Shown piece after piece: positions 11,600-19,661 of a stretch of 64,000 nt of DNA. The DNA lies in the NCBI RefSeq assembly GCF_009649815.1, contig NZ_WJIC01000008.1:124001-188000 (forward strand), given 5' to 3'. The position numbers and the translations under genes were made by a program. Positions within the stretch are counted from its first letter, which is position 1. Every line of letters starts with the position of its first letter. Origin of the DNA: Nocardia sp. SYP-A9097. GTDB taxonomy: Bacteria > Actinomycetota > Actinomycetes > Mycobacteriales > Mycobacteriaceae. Below the pieces are notes generated by a model. That model did not search any database. It was not told the DNA's origin and was given only the letters and a program-made list of their open reading frames with translations.

Positions 11600-11691
11600 C
11601 CGTCATCCCGGCGCGCTTTTGGCCGGGATCCACGAAACCCGCTGGAGTACAGCCGACATGGATCCCGGCCAAAACCATGCCGGGATGACGG
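11600..11691. repeat. Complete palindromic intergenic repeat (REP/MITE-like), copy 1
   Basis: Two near-identical 33-base arms (11600-11632 and 11659-11691) face each other around a 26-base loop. Each arm contains CGTCATCCCGGC followed, after a few bases, by TTTTGGCCGGGATCCA, so each arm also carries an internal GGC-rich symmetry. A further half-repeat CCGTCATCCCGGCGCG lies just upstream at 11576-11591. It lies between the stop of pabAB and the end of the convergent coiled-coil gene, and may also act as a terminator. Confidence 0.85.
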
Positions 11692-11705
11692 GGAAAGCTG
11701 CGCGG

Positions 11706-12197
11706 CTATTTGATTCGGCGGGGCCGGGGGTGGGGTGGTTCGGGTTCGGGTTGTTCGCGGGTGATGCCGGTGAGCCGGCCGAGCAGGGATGCGCCGGGGA
11801 GTTTATCCAGGCGGGAGATGAGGTCTTCGCCGGCGGCGGAGATGGATTCGAGGCGGGTGAGGAGTTTGTCGTAGGCGACCAGGGCGGGTTCGGCCAGGGT
11901 GAGGGTGCGGTCCAGGCGGTCGATGGTGGAGTTGAGGCGTTCGACCGCGGTGGTGAGGTTTCCGATGAGGTCGGGGAGTTGGGCGGCCAGTTGCATGGAG
12001 GCCGGGGGGAGTCGGACGGCGGTGTCGAAGGCTTGGGTGGCGGTGGACTGGGCGGAGTCGAGGGCGTCTCCGGCGGCGGCCTGGGCGGCGACGACCGCGG
12101 CCTGGGCGGCGGCGAGGATTTCACCGGGCGTCGGCACGCGCGGGGTTTGGGGCTTGCCGCGTGGGGGCTGGCGGCCGGGACCCTTGGGGGTGGTCAT
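11706..12197 (-). CDS. Ala-rich coiled-coil protein of unknown function
   Basis: 163 residues. The N-terminal 25 are basic and Pro-rich (PKGPGRQPPRGKPQTPRVP), residues 27-70 are very rich in alanine, 75-135 form a heptad-like helix (LIGNLTTAVERLNSTIDRLDRTLTL), and the tail is Pro/Arg-rich. No signal peptide or membrane span. The pattern recalls phasin- or apolipoprotein-like amphipathic helices, but I do not recognise a family. It is divergent from the TerD/HNH gene with a 104-base shared upstream region, so the two may be coregulated. Confidence 0.65.
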   Translation of the reverse strand: MTTPKGPGRQPPRGKPQTPRVPTPGEILAAAQAAVVAAQAAAGDALDSAQSTATQAFDTAVRLPPASMQLAAQLPDLIGNLTTAVERLNSTIDRLDRTLTLAEPALVAYDKLLTRLESISAAGEDLISRLDKLPGASLLGRLTGITREQPEPEPPHPRPRRIK

Positions 12198-12301
12198 GTT
12201 TCCACTGTGCCGCAGGTTCGGGCCGTGTACATCAGGTATCGGACCGGGTGGTTTTCCGCGTGTCGGAGGGTGTCGGAGGCGCGTGGCATAGTTCGATCAC
12301 A

Positions 12302-13981
12302 ATGAAACTCACCAAGGGTGGTCATGCGCCGGTCCCCACATCGCTTCTGACGGTTGTCCTTTCGTGGCAGTCCGATCATGAGGTGGATGCGCACGCCTTG
12401 CTGCTTTCCGAAGCCGGGCGGGTGCGCTCGGATCGGGATTTCGTCTTCTTCAACGCGCCCCGGCATGTCTCGCAGGCGGTGACGCTCGATCCGGAGCCGG
12501 ACCCGGGGTCGGCGAGACTCTCGGTCTCATTGCCGCGCACCGAGTCCGAGGTGGCGCGGATTGTGGTGACCGGATCGGTGACCGGGTCGTTCACCGAGGT
12601 GCCGGGGTTGATTCTCACCGTCTTCGATCACAATCGCCCGGTGGCGTGGTACGAGATCGGCGATGCGGAACCGGTGCGCGCCATGATGTTCGGCGAGTTC
12701 TATCGCCGCGACGGTGAGTGGCGGTTCCGGGCGATCGGACAGGGGTGGGCCGGCGGGCTGGCCGGAATCGTCACCGAATTCGGGGTCCGGGTGGACGATT
12801 CGGGAGCGGGCGAGGGAGACCGGCCCGGCTCCGCGGCCGCCGCGAGTGCACCGGCGCGCTCGACCGGGCGCGGGTTCTCCATCGAGCGGGAGGTACCGCC
12901 GCCCGCGCCGATCCTGCCGCCGAATCCGGAACGGGCGGACTGGCATCCGAACCCGGAGGGGACGGGACTGCGCTGGTGGGATGGGCAGACCTGGACGGCC
13001 GCGACGCGTGCGGCACTACCCACGGACGCGCGGCATTGTTCACGCTGTGGCCGGGCGCGGCGCTGGCGAGTGTTCGGTGGTCCCGCGCTGTGCCGGGAGT
13101 GCGCCGATGAGATCGAGACGTACCTGTCGGGGTGGCGTGGCCGAGCCGAGCGTGTACTGCGCGCGGGTGGCCCGCGCGGCGACGACTGGGATGGATTGTG
13201 GACGGCGCTGCGCTATCAGCGGATCGACGCGGCGGCGGGCTTCGGCACCTTGCAACCGATGGCGCACGATCATGTGGAGCGGCTGGTGGCATTCGCGTTC
13301 GCGGACGGCACTATCGAGCAGTCCGAGATGGACGATTTCGACGCCGCGATTACCGCCCTGGCCCTGCAGGGCCCGCTCATCGAGGATCTGCGCCGCCGAA
13401 TGGGCCGGGGCCGCATGCTGACTCGGCTGCGCGGTGGGGAGCTGCCGATGCTGGCCGCGACCGGACTGCACCTGGATCCCGCGGAGCAACTGCACCTGAA
13501 TGTTCCGGCGATTCACATCCGTCAGCTGGCGCGCGGCCCGAAGCTCACCGAGGGCCGGCTCATCTGCAGCAATAAGAAGCTCCGTTTCACCGGCCCCGAT
13601 ACCGGCACCGAAATGCCGTGGGCCCGAGTGGTTTCGGTGACCACCACCAGCGGCCGGGTGGCGGTGTCCGCCACGTCGGCGCGCGGTGGCGCGGTCTTCG
13701 AGGTGGCCGATCCGGATCATGTCGCGGCCACCATGGAGGGTGCGCTGCGGGTGGCCAAACGCCTGGCCCTGTCCCCCGGCCGCCGCGATACCCGCAGCAT
13801 CTCGCAGGAGATCAAGGCCCAGGTCTGGCAGCGTGACGGCGGTAAATGCATCGAGTGCGGTGACAGCCACTACCTCGAATTCGACCACATCATCCCGCTC
13901 AGCCGGGGTGGTGCGACCAGTGCCGCCAACCTCCAAATCCTCTGCCGCGCTTGCAATCGCACGAAGGGGGCCAATATCTGA
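12302..13981 (+). CDS. Multidomain TerD - DUF2510 - zinc ribbon - TerB-like - HNH endonuclease protein
   Basis: 559 residues from ATG 12302. Domain order: a TerD-like beta-sandwich at 1-165 (LSWQSDHEVDAHALLLSEAGRV, then DRDFVFFNAP, and a Ca-binding-type acidic pattern); a DUF2510 tryptophan motif at about 210-232 (WHPNPEGTGLRWWDGQTWT); a zinc-ribbon CxxC pair at C246/C249 and C264/C267; a helical part at 290-375 whose FAFADGTIEQSEMDDF resembles TerB-type acidic metal motifs; a beta-rich part at 405-485 (LTEGRLICSNKKLRFTG) like a bacterial PH-type fold; and an HNH nuclease at 500-559 with C516xxC519, D528-H529, N543 and C548xxC551. TerD domains bind calcium in stress (tellurite) systems; HNH domains cut DNA. 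A stress- or phage-triggered nuclease is an inference. No other ter gene is adjacent; TerC lies 20 kb away. Confidence 0.8.
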   Translation: MKLTKGGHAPVPTSLLTVVLSWQSDHEVDAHALLLSEAGRVRSDRDFVFFNAPRHVSQAVTLDPEPDPGSARLSVSLPRTESEVARIVVTGSVTGSFTEVPGLILTVFDHNRPVAWYEIGDAEPVRAMMFGEFYRRDGEWRFRAIGQGWAGGLAGIVTEFGVRVDDSGAGEGDRPGSAAAASAPARSTGRGFSIEREVPPPAPILPPNPERADWHPNPEGTGLRWWDGQTWTAATRAALPTDARHCSRCGRARRWRVFGGPALCRECADEIETYLSGWRGRAERVLRAGGPRGDDWDGLWTALRYQRIDAAAGFGTLQPMAHDHVERLVAFAFADGTIEQSEMDDFDAAITALALQGPLIEDLRRRMGRGRMLTRLRGGELPMLAATGLHLDPAEQLHLNVPAIHIRQLARGPKLTEGRLICSNKKLRFTGPDTGTEMPWARVVSVTTTSGRVAVSATSARGGAVFEVADPDHVAATMEGALRVAKRLALSPGRRDTRSISQEIKAQVWQRDGGKCIECGDSHYLEFDHIIPLSRGGATSAANLQILCRACNRTKGANI

Positions 13982-13994
13982 CCGCTCGAAATCC

Positions 13995-14804
13995 CTAGTG
14001 CCGGCGGACTCGCTGAACGGCGGGTTCGGCGCAGAATTGCTGGGTGGCCTGGTCCTGGGTGAGGCCGGTGATGTCGAGGCCGCCGGAATCTATTGTGGTG
14101 CAGGTGGTTCCGGCCACCTTGCCGCTGCCGTCGTCGATGGGGCGGACCTGGGCGGTGATCAGGGGGTGGAGTGTGTCGGTAACGAAGGTCCAGAATTCGA
14201 TGTCCCAGCTGGCGTAGCCGGCGCGCGCGGAGACGATGACGTAGCCCGCCCCGGAGGTGTCCATGCCGACTCCGGAGAGTTCGCCCGCGCGGTGATAGTC
14301 GAGGGCGCCGCCGGTGACGTGGTAGATGGCATAGCGGGCATTCGCGGTGGTCAGGGCGAGCGGGATGATCAGTTCGTCGCGACCGTCGGCGTCCAGATCG
14401 CGGAGTTTCGGGATGGCTCCGGCGGCGTCGGTATCGGATTCGACAATGCTCTGGCGGGCCTGGCCGCCGCTGAGCACGTTCACGGTGGTGACGACGTGCG
14501 CGCGGCTGCCGGTGTGCCGGACCTCGAAGGCCAGTGCGGCGGCATCATGGGATTGCAGCATGCAGTCGGGAAGCGTTGCGGCCGTGCCGATATCGCCGCA
14601 GGGCGAGAGTGGTGCGTCGACGTCAACGGCCGGCGGATCCGATGTGGGCGCGGCACCGTTCGGCGCGGGTGCGGCGTTGCCGGAGGCCACCGGCACCACG
14701 GTCGCCTCGAGGGTGGCGGTGGTTTCGGTGTCCTGTCGCGCGCAGCCGGTCAGCAGCAGTGCCGAAACCGCGGCCACAGTGCAGACCGCAAGCTTCCTCC
14801 ACAT
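13995..14804 (-). CDS. Putative lipoprotein with an FG-GAP/VCBS-like calcium-binding segment
   Basis: 269 residues from the ATG that begins MWRKLAVCTVAAVSALLLTGC; the lipobox LTGC marks it as an anchored lipoprotein. After a Pro/Ala linker, a beta-rich domain contains LRDLDADGRDELIIPLAL near residues 150-170, the aspartate-rich loop of FG-GAP/integrin-type repeats (DxDxDGxDE). Cysteines CGDI, DCML, TTC and FCAE may form disulfides. The exact ligand is unknown. It ends 14 bases after the TerD/HNH gene (convergent) and diverges from the MFS gene. Confidence 0.72.
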   Translation of the reverse strand: MWRKLAVCTVAAVSALLLTGCARQDTETTATLEATVVPVASGNAAPAPNGAAPTSDPPAVDVDAPLSPCGDIGTAATLPDCMLQSHDAAALAFEVRHTGSRAHVVTTVNVLSGGQARQSIVESDTDAAGAIPKLRDLDADGRDELIIPLALTTANARYAIYHVTGGALDYHRAGELSGVGMDTSGAGYVIVSARAGYASWDIEFWTFVTDTLHPLITAQVRPIDDGSGKVAGTTCTTIDSGGLDITGLTQDQATQQFCAEPAVQRVRRH

Positions 14805-14871
14805 AACGGCGAGAATAGCGGTCCGCCGCCGCCTACCGGACATCATGTGCACAGCTGCGCACGTATTGGCA

Positions 14872-14884
14872 TATACTGGCATCG
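14872..14884 (+). promoter_or_regulatory. Leaderless-type promoter -10 box for the MFS transporter gene
   Basis: TATACT at 14872-14877 is a near-perfect -10 hexamer and ends 6 bases before the GTG start codon at 14884, the spacing expected when transcription starts at the start codon itself. The repeated TGGCAT at 14866-14871 and 14877-14882 straddles the box and could be an operator for the ArsR regulator encoded downstream (inference). Confidence 0.6.
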
Positions 14885-16158
14885 TGATCGACGCTCTGCG
14901 GAATACCGAATTCCGGCGACTCTTCACGGCCCAGGTGGTCGCACTGATCGGCACCGGACTGCTCACGGTGGCGCTCGGACTGCTCGCCTACGACCTGGCC
15001 GGGGCGAACGCGGGCGCGGTGCTGGGCATCGCGCTGGCCGTCAAGATGCTCGCGTATGTGGCTGTCGCACCGGTGATTTCGGCCCTCACCGAACGGGTGC
15101 CACGCACCCCGCTACTGATCTCGGCCGATGCGATACGCGCCGCCATCGCGCTGCTGCTGCCGTTCGTGACGCGCACCTGGGAGATCTATATCCTCATCGC
15201 GCTGCTGCAATCGGCCTCGGCTACTTTCACGCCCGCCTTCCAATCGGTGATACCCAATGTGCTGCCGGGTGAGCGGGAATACACCCGCGCGCTGTCGCTG
15301 TCCCGCCTGGCCTACGACCTGGAGTCGCTGCTCAGCCCGATTCTGGCGGCCGCCGCGCTCACCGTGATCAGCTATCACGCGCTGTTCGTCGGCACCGCGG
15401 CCGGTTTCGTGGTTTCGGCGACCATGGTGTGGAGCGCGCGCCTGCCCCGGCTCACCGGTACCGGCGCAGGCCCACTGTGGGCGCGCATCACCCACGGCGC
15501 GCGTCTCATGCTGGATCGCCCGGTACTGCGTGGCCTGCTCGCCATGAATCTGGTTGTGGCGGCGGCGACTTCGCTGGTGGTCGTGAATACCGTTGTCTAC
15601 GTGCGTGATCGGCTCGGCGGATCGAATACCGGCGTGGCCCTGGCGTTGGGCTGCTTCGGATTCGGCTCCATGGTGGTGGCGCTGGTGCTGCCGCGGGTGC
15701 TGGCGGATATCCCGGATCGCCGGGTCATGCTGACCGGATGTCGCATCCTGCCGGTCGGTCTGGTGGCGGCGGCGGTGATTCCATTGCTGACCGCACCGGC
15801 GGGTGCGGCTACCCGGGCATTCAGCGTGCTCACCACGGGAACGGCCGGCATACTCCTCGCGGTGACCTGGATGGCGCTCGGCGCGGGCACGTCCATGATC
15901 AACACTCCCTCGGCCCGCCTGCTGCGCGCGGAATCGGATTCCGATTCCCGCACAGCGGTTTTCACCGCGCAGTTCTCGCTGTCGCATGCGTGTTTCCTAC
16001 TCACCTATCCGATCGCGGGCGGTCTCGGCGCGCTGGCCGGGTTGCCGATCACGGCGGTTGTGCTCGCGGTGCTGGCTACACTGGCTGCTACGACGGCCGC
16101 TCGGGTGTGGCCCGCGTCCATACCGGTGGGCGATGAGGTGGTGGCGGCAGAAGGGTGA
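14884..16158 (+). CDS. MFS efflux transporter
   Basis: 424 residues with about 12 membrane helices. It starts with the short cytosolic LRNTEFRRLFTAQ typical of the EntS/multidrug-like MFS branch, followed by VVALIGTGLLTVALGLLAYDL. The loop between helices 2 and 3 reads ALTERVPRTPLLISAD, the equivalent of motif A in this branch. Likely an exporter driven by proton motive force; the substrate is unknown. GTG 14884 is chosen because the -10 box just upstream makes a leaderless transcript likely. The ArsR gene follows with a 3-base gap, so this is a transporter-regulator operon, often autoregulated in response to a metal. Confidence 0.82.
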   Translation: MIDALRNTEFRRLFTAQVVALIGTGLLTVALGLLAYDLAGANAGAVLGIALAVKMLAYVAVAPVISALTERVPRTPLLISADAIRAAIALLLPFVTRTWEIYILIALLQSASATFTPAFQSVIPNVLPGEREYTRALSLSRLAYDLESLLSPILAAAALTVISYHALFVGTAAGFVVSATMVWSARLPRLTGTGAGPLWARITHGARLMLDRPVLRGLLAMNLVVAAATSLVVVNTVVYVRDRLGGSNTGVALALGCFGFGSMVVALVLPRVLADIPDRRVMLTGCRILPVGLVAAAVIPLLTAPAGAATRAFSVLTTGTAGILLAVTWMALGAGTSMINTPSARLLRAESDSDSRTAVFTAQFSLSHACFLLTYPIAGGLGALAGLPITAVVLAVLATLAATTAARVWPASIPVGDEVVAAEG

Positions 16159-16161
16159 GTG

Positions 16162-16536
16162 ATGGCGAGCAAGCGCGATGCGAAGGCATTGACGGCCCCC
16201 GCGCCCAGTCTCGCCCACCCGGTCGTACCCGATCAGCCTCGTCTCGATGCGGCGACCGCTACCTTCCGTATGCTCTCGGATCCGACTCGGCTGCATATTC
16301 TCTGGATTCTCACCGAGGGTGAGGCCGATGTCAGCGCGCTCACCGAGGCGTGTGAGGCGTCGCGGACGGCGGTCAGCCAGCATTTGGCCAAGCTGCGTTT
16401 CACCGGACTGGTGGATACCCGGCGTGATGGCCGCCGCATCATCTACCGCATTCGCGATGGGCACCTGGCGCGACTGGTTCGCGAGGGTTTGAACCACGCC
16501 GACCATGTGGTTACGGGCGAGCCCTCGCACGAATAA
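16162..16536 (+). CDS. ArsR/SmtB family metalloregulator (KmtR/NmtR-like)
   Basis: 124 residues with the ArsR winged helix: FRMLSDPTRLHILWIL, recognition helix SRTAVSQHLAKLR, wing TRRDGRRIIYRI. The alpha-3 ELCVC-type cysteine site is absent (the region reads LTEACEAS, one Cys). The C-terminal helix ends REGLNHADHVV, comparable to the His-rich alpha-5 site of mycobacterial Ni/Co sensors NmtR and KmtR, so a Ni/Co-type sensor is plausible (inference). In the metal-free state such proteins repress the linked transporter. Start is ATG 16162; GTG 16159 one codon earlier is possible. Confidence 0.85.
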   Translation: MASKRDAKALTAPAPSLAHPVVPDQPRLDAATATFRMLSDPTRLHILWILTEGEADVSALTEACEASRTAVSQHLAKLRFTGLVDTRRDGRRIIYRIRDGHLARLVREGLNHADHVVTGEPSHE

Positions 16537-16550
16537 TCCACGCCGGTAAG

Positions 16551-16583
16551 GGGGATCCCGGCAAAAGCACGCCGCGATGACGG
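16551..16583. repeat. Half copy of the palindromic intergenic repeat
   Basis: Only the right arm is present: GGGATCCCGGCAAAAGC then GCCGCGATGACGG, differing at a few positions from the right arm at 11659-11691. It sits between the ArsR stop and the monooxygenase gene. No left arm was seen upstream. Confidence 0.65.
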
Positions 16584-16686
16584 GGATTCGTCTCCTGGTC
16601 AGTGGGACGTACTCTCGCGACCTGCCGCTGCGCACTCGACGATATGCCTAGTCGAAATAGTTCTAGACGAAGTCGAGAGGGCACGC

Positions 16687-18300
16687 ATGCATGCCAGCGC
16701 AGAGCAGGCCAGTCAATACGATGTGATCATCATCGGCGCCGGATTCGCCGGGCTCTACGGTGTCCATCGGGCGGCCCGCGCCGGGCTGAACGTGCTGGGC
16801 CTGGAGGCCGGTGCGGATGTCGGCGGCACCTGGTTCTGGAATCGCTATCCGGGCGCGCGCTGCGATGTGGAGAGCGTCGACTACTCGTACTCCTTCGACG
16901 AGGACCTGCAGCAGTCCTGGACCTGGACCGAGCGTTTCGCCGCGCAACCGGAGATCCTGGCCTACATCGATCATGTGGCGGACCGCTTCGATCTGAAGCA
17001 GCGCTACCGCTTCGAGCAGACCGTGACCGCGGCCCGCTTCGACGACGAATCCTCGATCTGGACGCTGACCACCGCGTCGGGTGACGAGTTCCGTTCCCGT
17101 TTCGTGGTTTTCGCCACCGGCTGTCTCTCCGCGCCGATCAAGCCGAATATCCCGGGCGTGGAAACCTTTGCGGGCGAAGAGCTCTTCACCGCGCGCTGGC
17201 CGGAGGAGGGCGCGTCCTTCGAGGGTAAGCGGGTCGGCGTGATCGGTACCGGCTCCTCCGGTATCCAGGTCTCCCCGATCATTGCCCGGGAAGCGCAGGC
17301 GCTCACCGTCTTCCAGCGCTCCCCCAATTTCAGCGTGCCCATACCGAATCGGCCGTGGACCGCCGAGGAACAGACGGAGATCCGCGCCACCTACCGGCAG
17401 CGCCGGGAGAAGTCCTACTACGCTCCGGCCGCCACCCCACACCCCAGCATTCAGACCAAGGCCCTCGAGCTCAGCGCGCGGGAGCGCGAGGAGGCCATGG
17501 AGGATCGCTGGAATGGCGGCGGTGTGCTGTTCAACAAGGTGTTCCCGGACCAGAACAGCGATATGGCCGCCAATGAGGTCGTACGCGAATTCGCGGTCGC
17601 CAAGATTCGCGCCAAGGTCGAGAGCCCCGCTGTCGCAGACGATCTCATTCCGAATGATCATCCGATCGGCACCAAGCGCATCTGCACCGATTCGGGCTAC
17701 TACGAGATGTTCAATCGCCCGAATGTCGGGCTGGTGAATCTGCGCCGCGAGCCGATCGAGGAGATCACTCCCACCGGTATTCGCACCGGGGACAAGTTCA
17801 TCGAGATCGACACCCTGGTCTACGCAACGGGTTTCGATGCCATGACGGGTGCGCTACTGCGCATCGATATCCGGGGTGCGCGCAATACCGAGCTCCGGGA
17901 CACTTGGGCGGATGGCCCGGTCACCTACCTGGGCTTCGGTATTCACGGTTTCCCGAATATGTTCAGCATCAACAGCGTCGGTACCCCGTCGGTGATGGCG
18001 AATATGGTGCTGCACTCCGAGCAGCAGTTGGATTGGGTGCTCGCACTCGTCGAACATTGCCGTGCACAAGGGATTCGGCAGGTCGAGGCCCGCGAAGAGG
18101 CGGCGGCCAAGTGGACCGATCACCTCATGGAGGTCGCCGAGGGCACGCTGTTCGTGAAGGCGAACTCCTGGTACATGGGCGCGAATGTGGAGGGCAAGAA
18201 GCGCGTATTCATGCCGTACATAGGCGGTTTCGGCAATTACCGCCGGTTCTGCGATGACGAGCGCGAGAGCGGCTACCCCAGCTTCGAGTTCACCGGGTAA
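16687..18300 (+). CDS. Flavin-containing monooxygenase of the Baeyer-Villiger (cyclohexanone monooxygenase) family
   Basis: 537 residues. The FAD Rossmann motif GAGFAGLYGVHRA is at 17-29, followed by DVGGTWFWNRYPGARCD (44-60), which is diagnostic for class B/Baeyer-Villiger enzymes. The NADPH motif GTGSSGIQ is at 187-194 and a late VYATGFDAMTGALLRIDI completes the fold. The fingerprint FxGxxxHxxxWP is present at 161-172 as F161, G163, W171, P172, but the histidine position is F167. Known family reactions convert ketones to esters with NADPH and O2. ATG 16687 has GAGAGGG upstream. Two direct repeats CTAGTCGAA/CTAGACGAA at 16648 and 16663 lie in the promoter region and could be operator half-sites. 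Confidence 0.87.
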   Translation: MHASAEQASQYDVIIIGAGFAGLYGVHRAARAGLNVLGLEAGADVGGTWFWNRYPGARCDVESVDYSYSFDEDLQQSWTWTERFAAQPEILAYIDHVADRFDLKQRYRFEQTVTAARFDDESSIWTLTTASGDEFRSRFVVFATGCLSAPIKPNIPGVETFAGEELFTARWPEEGASFEGKRVGVIGTGSSGIQVSPIIAREAQALTVFQRSPNFSVPIPNRPWTAEEQTEIRATYRQRREKSYYAPAATPHPSIQTKALELSAREREEAMEDRWNGGGVLFNKVFPDQNSDMAANEVVREFAVAKIRAKVESPAVADDLIPNDHPIGTKRICTDSGYYEMFNRPNVGLVNLRREPIEEITPTGIRTGDKFIEIDTLVYATGFDAMTGALLRIDIRGARNTELRDTWADGPVTYLGFGIHGFPNMFSINSVGTPSVMANMVLHSEQQLDWVLALVEHCRAQGIRQVEAREEAAAKWTDHLMEVAEGTLFVKANSWYMGANVEGKKRVFMPYIGGFGNYRRFCDDERESGYPSFEFTG

Positions 18301-18313
18301 CAACGCGACAAGA

Positions 18314-18351
18314 ACCGGCTCGCCTCCACATCCCCTTGGCGGCGAGCCGGT
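18314..18351. terminator. Terminator hairpin between convergent genes
   Basis: ACCGGCTCGCC (18314-18324) pairs perfectly with GGCGAGCCGGT (18341-18351) around a 16-base loop, followed by GTCTTTGTG. It separates the monooxygenase gene from the convergent mycolyltransferase gene. Confidence 0.8.
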
Positions 18352-18376
18352 GTCTTTGTGCGGGAAAGAATTCCGG

Positions 18377-19414
18377 TCAGGCGGGCAATCCGAGTCCGGC
18401 TGCCAGCACGGGCCAGGAATTCTTCAGGTCATCCTGCCAGTAGCCCCAGGAGTGGGTGCCGGTCGGCGTGAAGTTGAAGGTGGCCGGGATACCCAGCTGC
18501 CCCAATTTGGCCTGCAGATTGTGCGAGCAGTAGTTGGTCGCGGCCTCCAAAGCACCGCCGAAGCCGACCTGATTGACCAGACCACCCCAGCCGGGCAGGG
18601 TGCGCGGACCGTCGAGGGTGTCCCACGGACCCGGCAGGCCGGAGCCGCTGGAGATGTACAGATTCAGTCCGCGCAGCTGATCGGCGTGCACATAGGGATC
18701 ATTGGCCGCCCACATCGGATCACCCTGCGGGCCATACATATTCGCCGAATCGCCACCGCCCGCGGCCACCACGGTATTGACCAGATTCCAGCCGATCGGA
18801 TCACTGATCTGCGCGCAGCCACTGTACGAGGCCACCGACTGGTAGAGCCCCGGCGCGGCGATGGGCAACTGCAGCACCGAGGTACCCGCCATGGATAGTC
18901 CGGCAATCCCGTTGCGCCCGTTGGTATTCAGCGCCCGGTCCATGAGCGGAGGCAGCTCCTCGGTGAGGAAGGTCTTCCACTTGTTCACGCCCAGCTTGGG
19001 ATCGGATTCGCGCCAATCGGTGTAGTAGCTGAAGCCGCCGCCCACCGGCTGCACCACATTGACGTCCTTGTCGGACAGGAAGTTCAGCGCATCGGTCTGC
19101 CGCTGCCAGGTGGCGGAGTCCTCACCGCCACCGGCGCCATTGAGCAGATAGAGCACCGGGGCCGGGGTGGAGGTGTCGGCGGGGCGCTGGACGTCGACCT
19201 CGATGTTCTTGTCCATGGCCGCCGAGTAGACCTCGAGCTTGAGCGTGCGGGAGTCCGAGGCGGTGCTCGAGACGACCTTGGAACCATCCGAAGAGGTGCC
19301 CGAAGGGCTCAGCATGGCGGGCGAATCGGCGGAGGCGGTACCCGCGGCGACTGGTAGCAGGACGGTTGCGGTCAATGCAACAACCGCGCTTCCCCAGGTC
19401 TTGGACAATCGCAC
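18377..19414 (-). CDS. Secreted antigen-85-type mycolyltransferase / acyltransferase
   Basis: 345 residues with a Sec signal (hydrophobic core VVALTATVLLPVAAG, cleavage after ASA near residue 29). The alpha/beta hydrolase core has GLSMAG at 172-177 with nucleophile S174, and THSWGYWQDDL near 320 carries the histidine, as in antigen 85 / FbpA-C, which transfer mycolic acids to trehalose and arabinogalactan outside the membrane. NGAGGGEDSATW near 92-103 matches the oxyanion loop region. Start is GTG 19414 with GGAGA 9 bases upstream. The upstream region holds an inverted repeat (separate entry). Mycolate-bearing genera have several paralogues; which one this is cannot be told. Confidence 0.87.
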   Translation of the reverse strand: MRLSKTWGSAVVALTATVLLPVAAGTASADSPAMLSPSGTSSDGSKVVSSTASDSRTLKLEVYSAAMDKNIEVDVQRPADTSTPAPVLYLLNGAGGGEDSATWQRQTDALNFLSDKDVNVVQPVGGGFSYYTDWRESDPKLGVNKWKTFLTEELPPLMDRALNTNGRNGIAGLSMAGTSVLQLPIAAPGLYQSVASYSGCAQISDPIGWNLVNTVVAAGGGDSANMYGPQGDPMWAANDPYVHADQLRGLNLYISSGSGLPGPWDTLDGPRTLPGWGGLVNQVGFGGALEAATNYCSHNLQAKLGQLGIPATFNFTPTGTHSWGYWQDDLKNSWPVLAAGLGLPA

Positions 19415-19434
19415 GCCGGTTATCTCCTCAGTAG

Positions 19435-19451
19435 ATGAACTAGTTGTTCAT
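19435..19451. promoter_or_regulatory. Inverted repeat upstream of the mycolyltransferase gene, possible operator
   Basis: ATGAAC-TAGTT-GTTCAT is a perfect 6-bp inverted repeat with a 5-base spacer, 21 bases upstream of the start codon. The core GAACTAG recurs in inverted orientation at 19470-19476, giving a second half-site 33 bases away. This is consistent with binding by a dimeric regulator; none is encoded next to it. Confidence 0.45.
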
Positions 19452-19661
19452 GGAAGGACCCACCCTGCTCTAGTTCACTGTGCGTTTGCTATATCGAGCC
19501 TTATCGGCACCTGAGAGAGCCTACTTGACCTCTGTCAACGCGTTCGCGATGACTGTCAGCGCACTGTCGGCCGATTGTCAGCGACCCCCCGCACTCTGAT
19601 TTCAGACCGGATGAGCGCCCGGGAAACGGGCCGCACACCACGCCATACGAGAGGTACTGAA

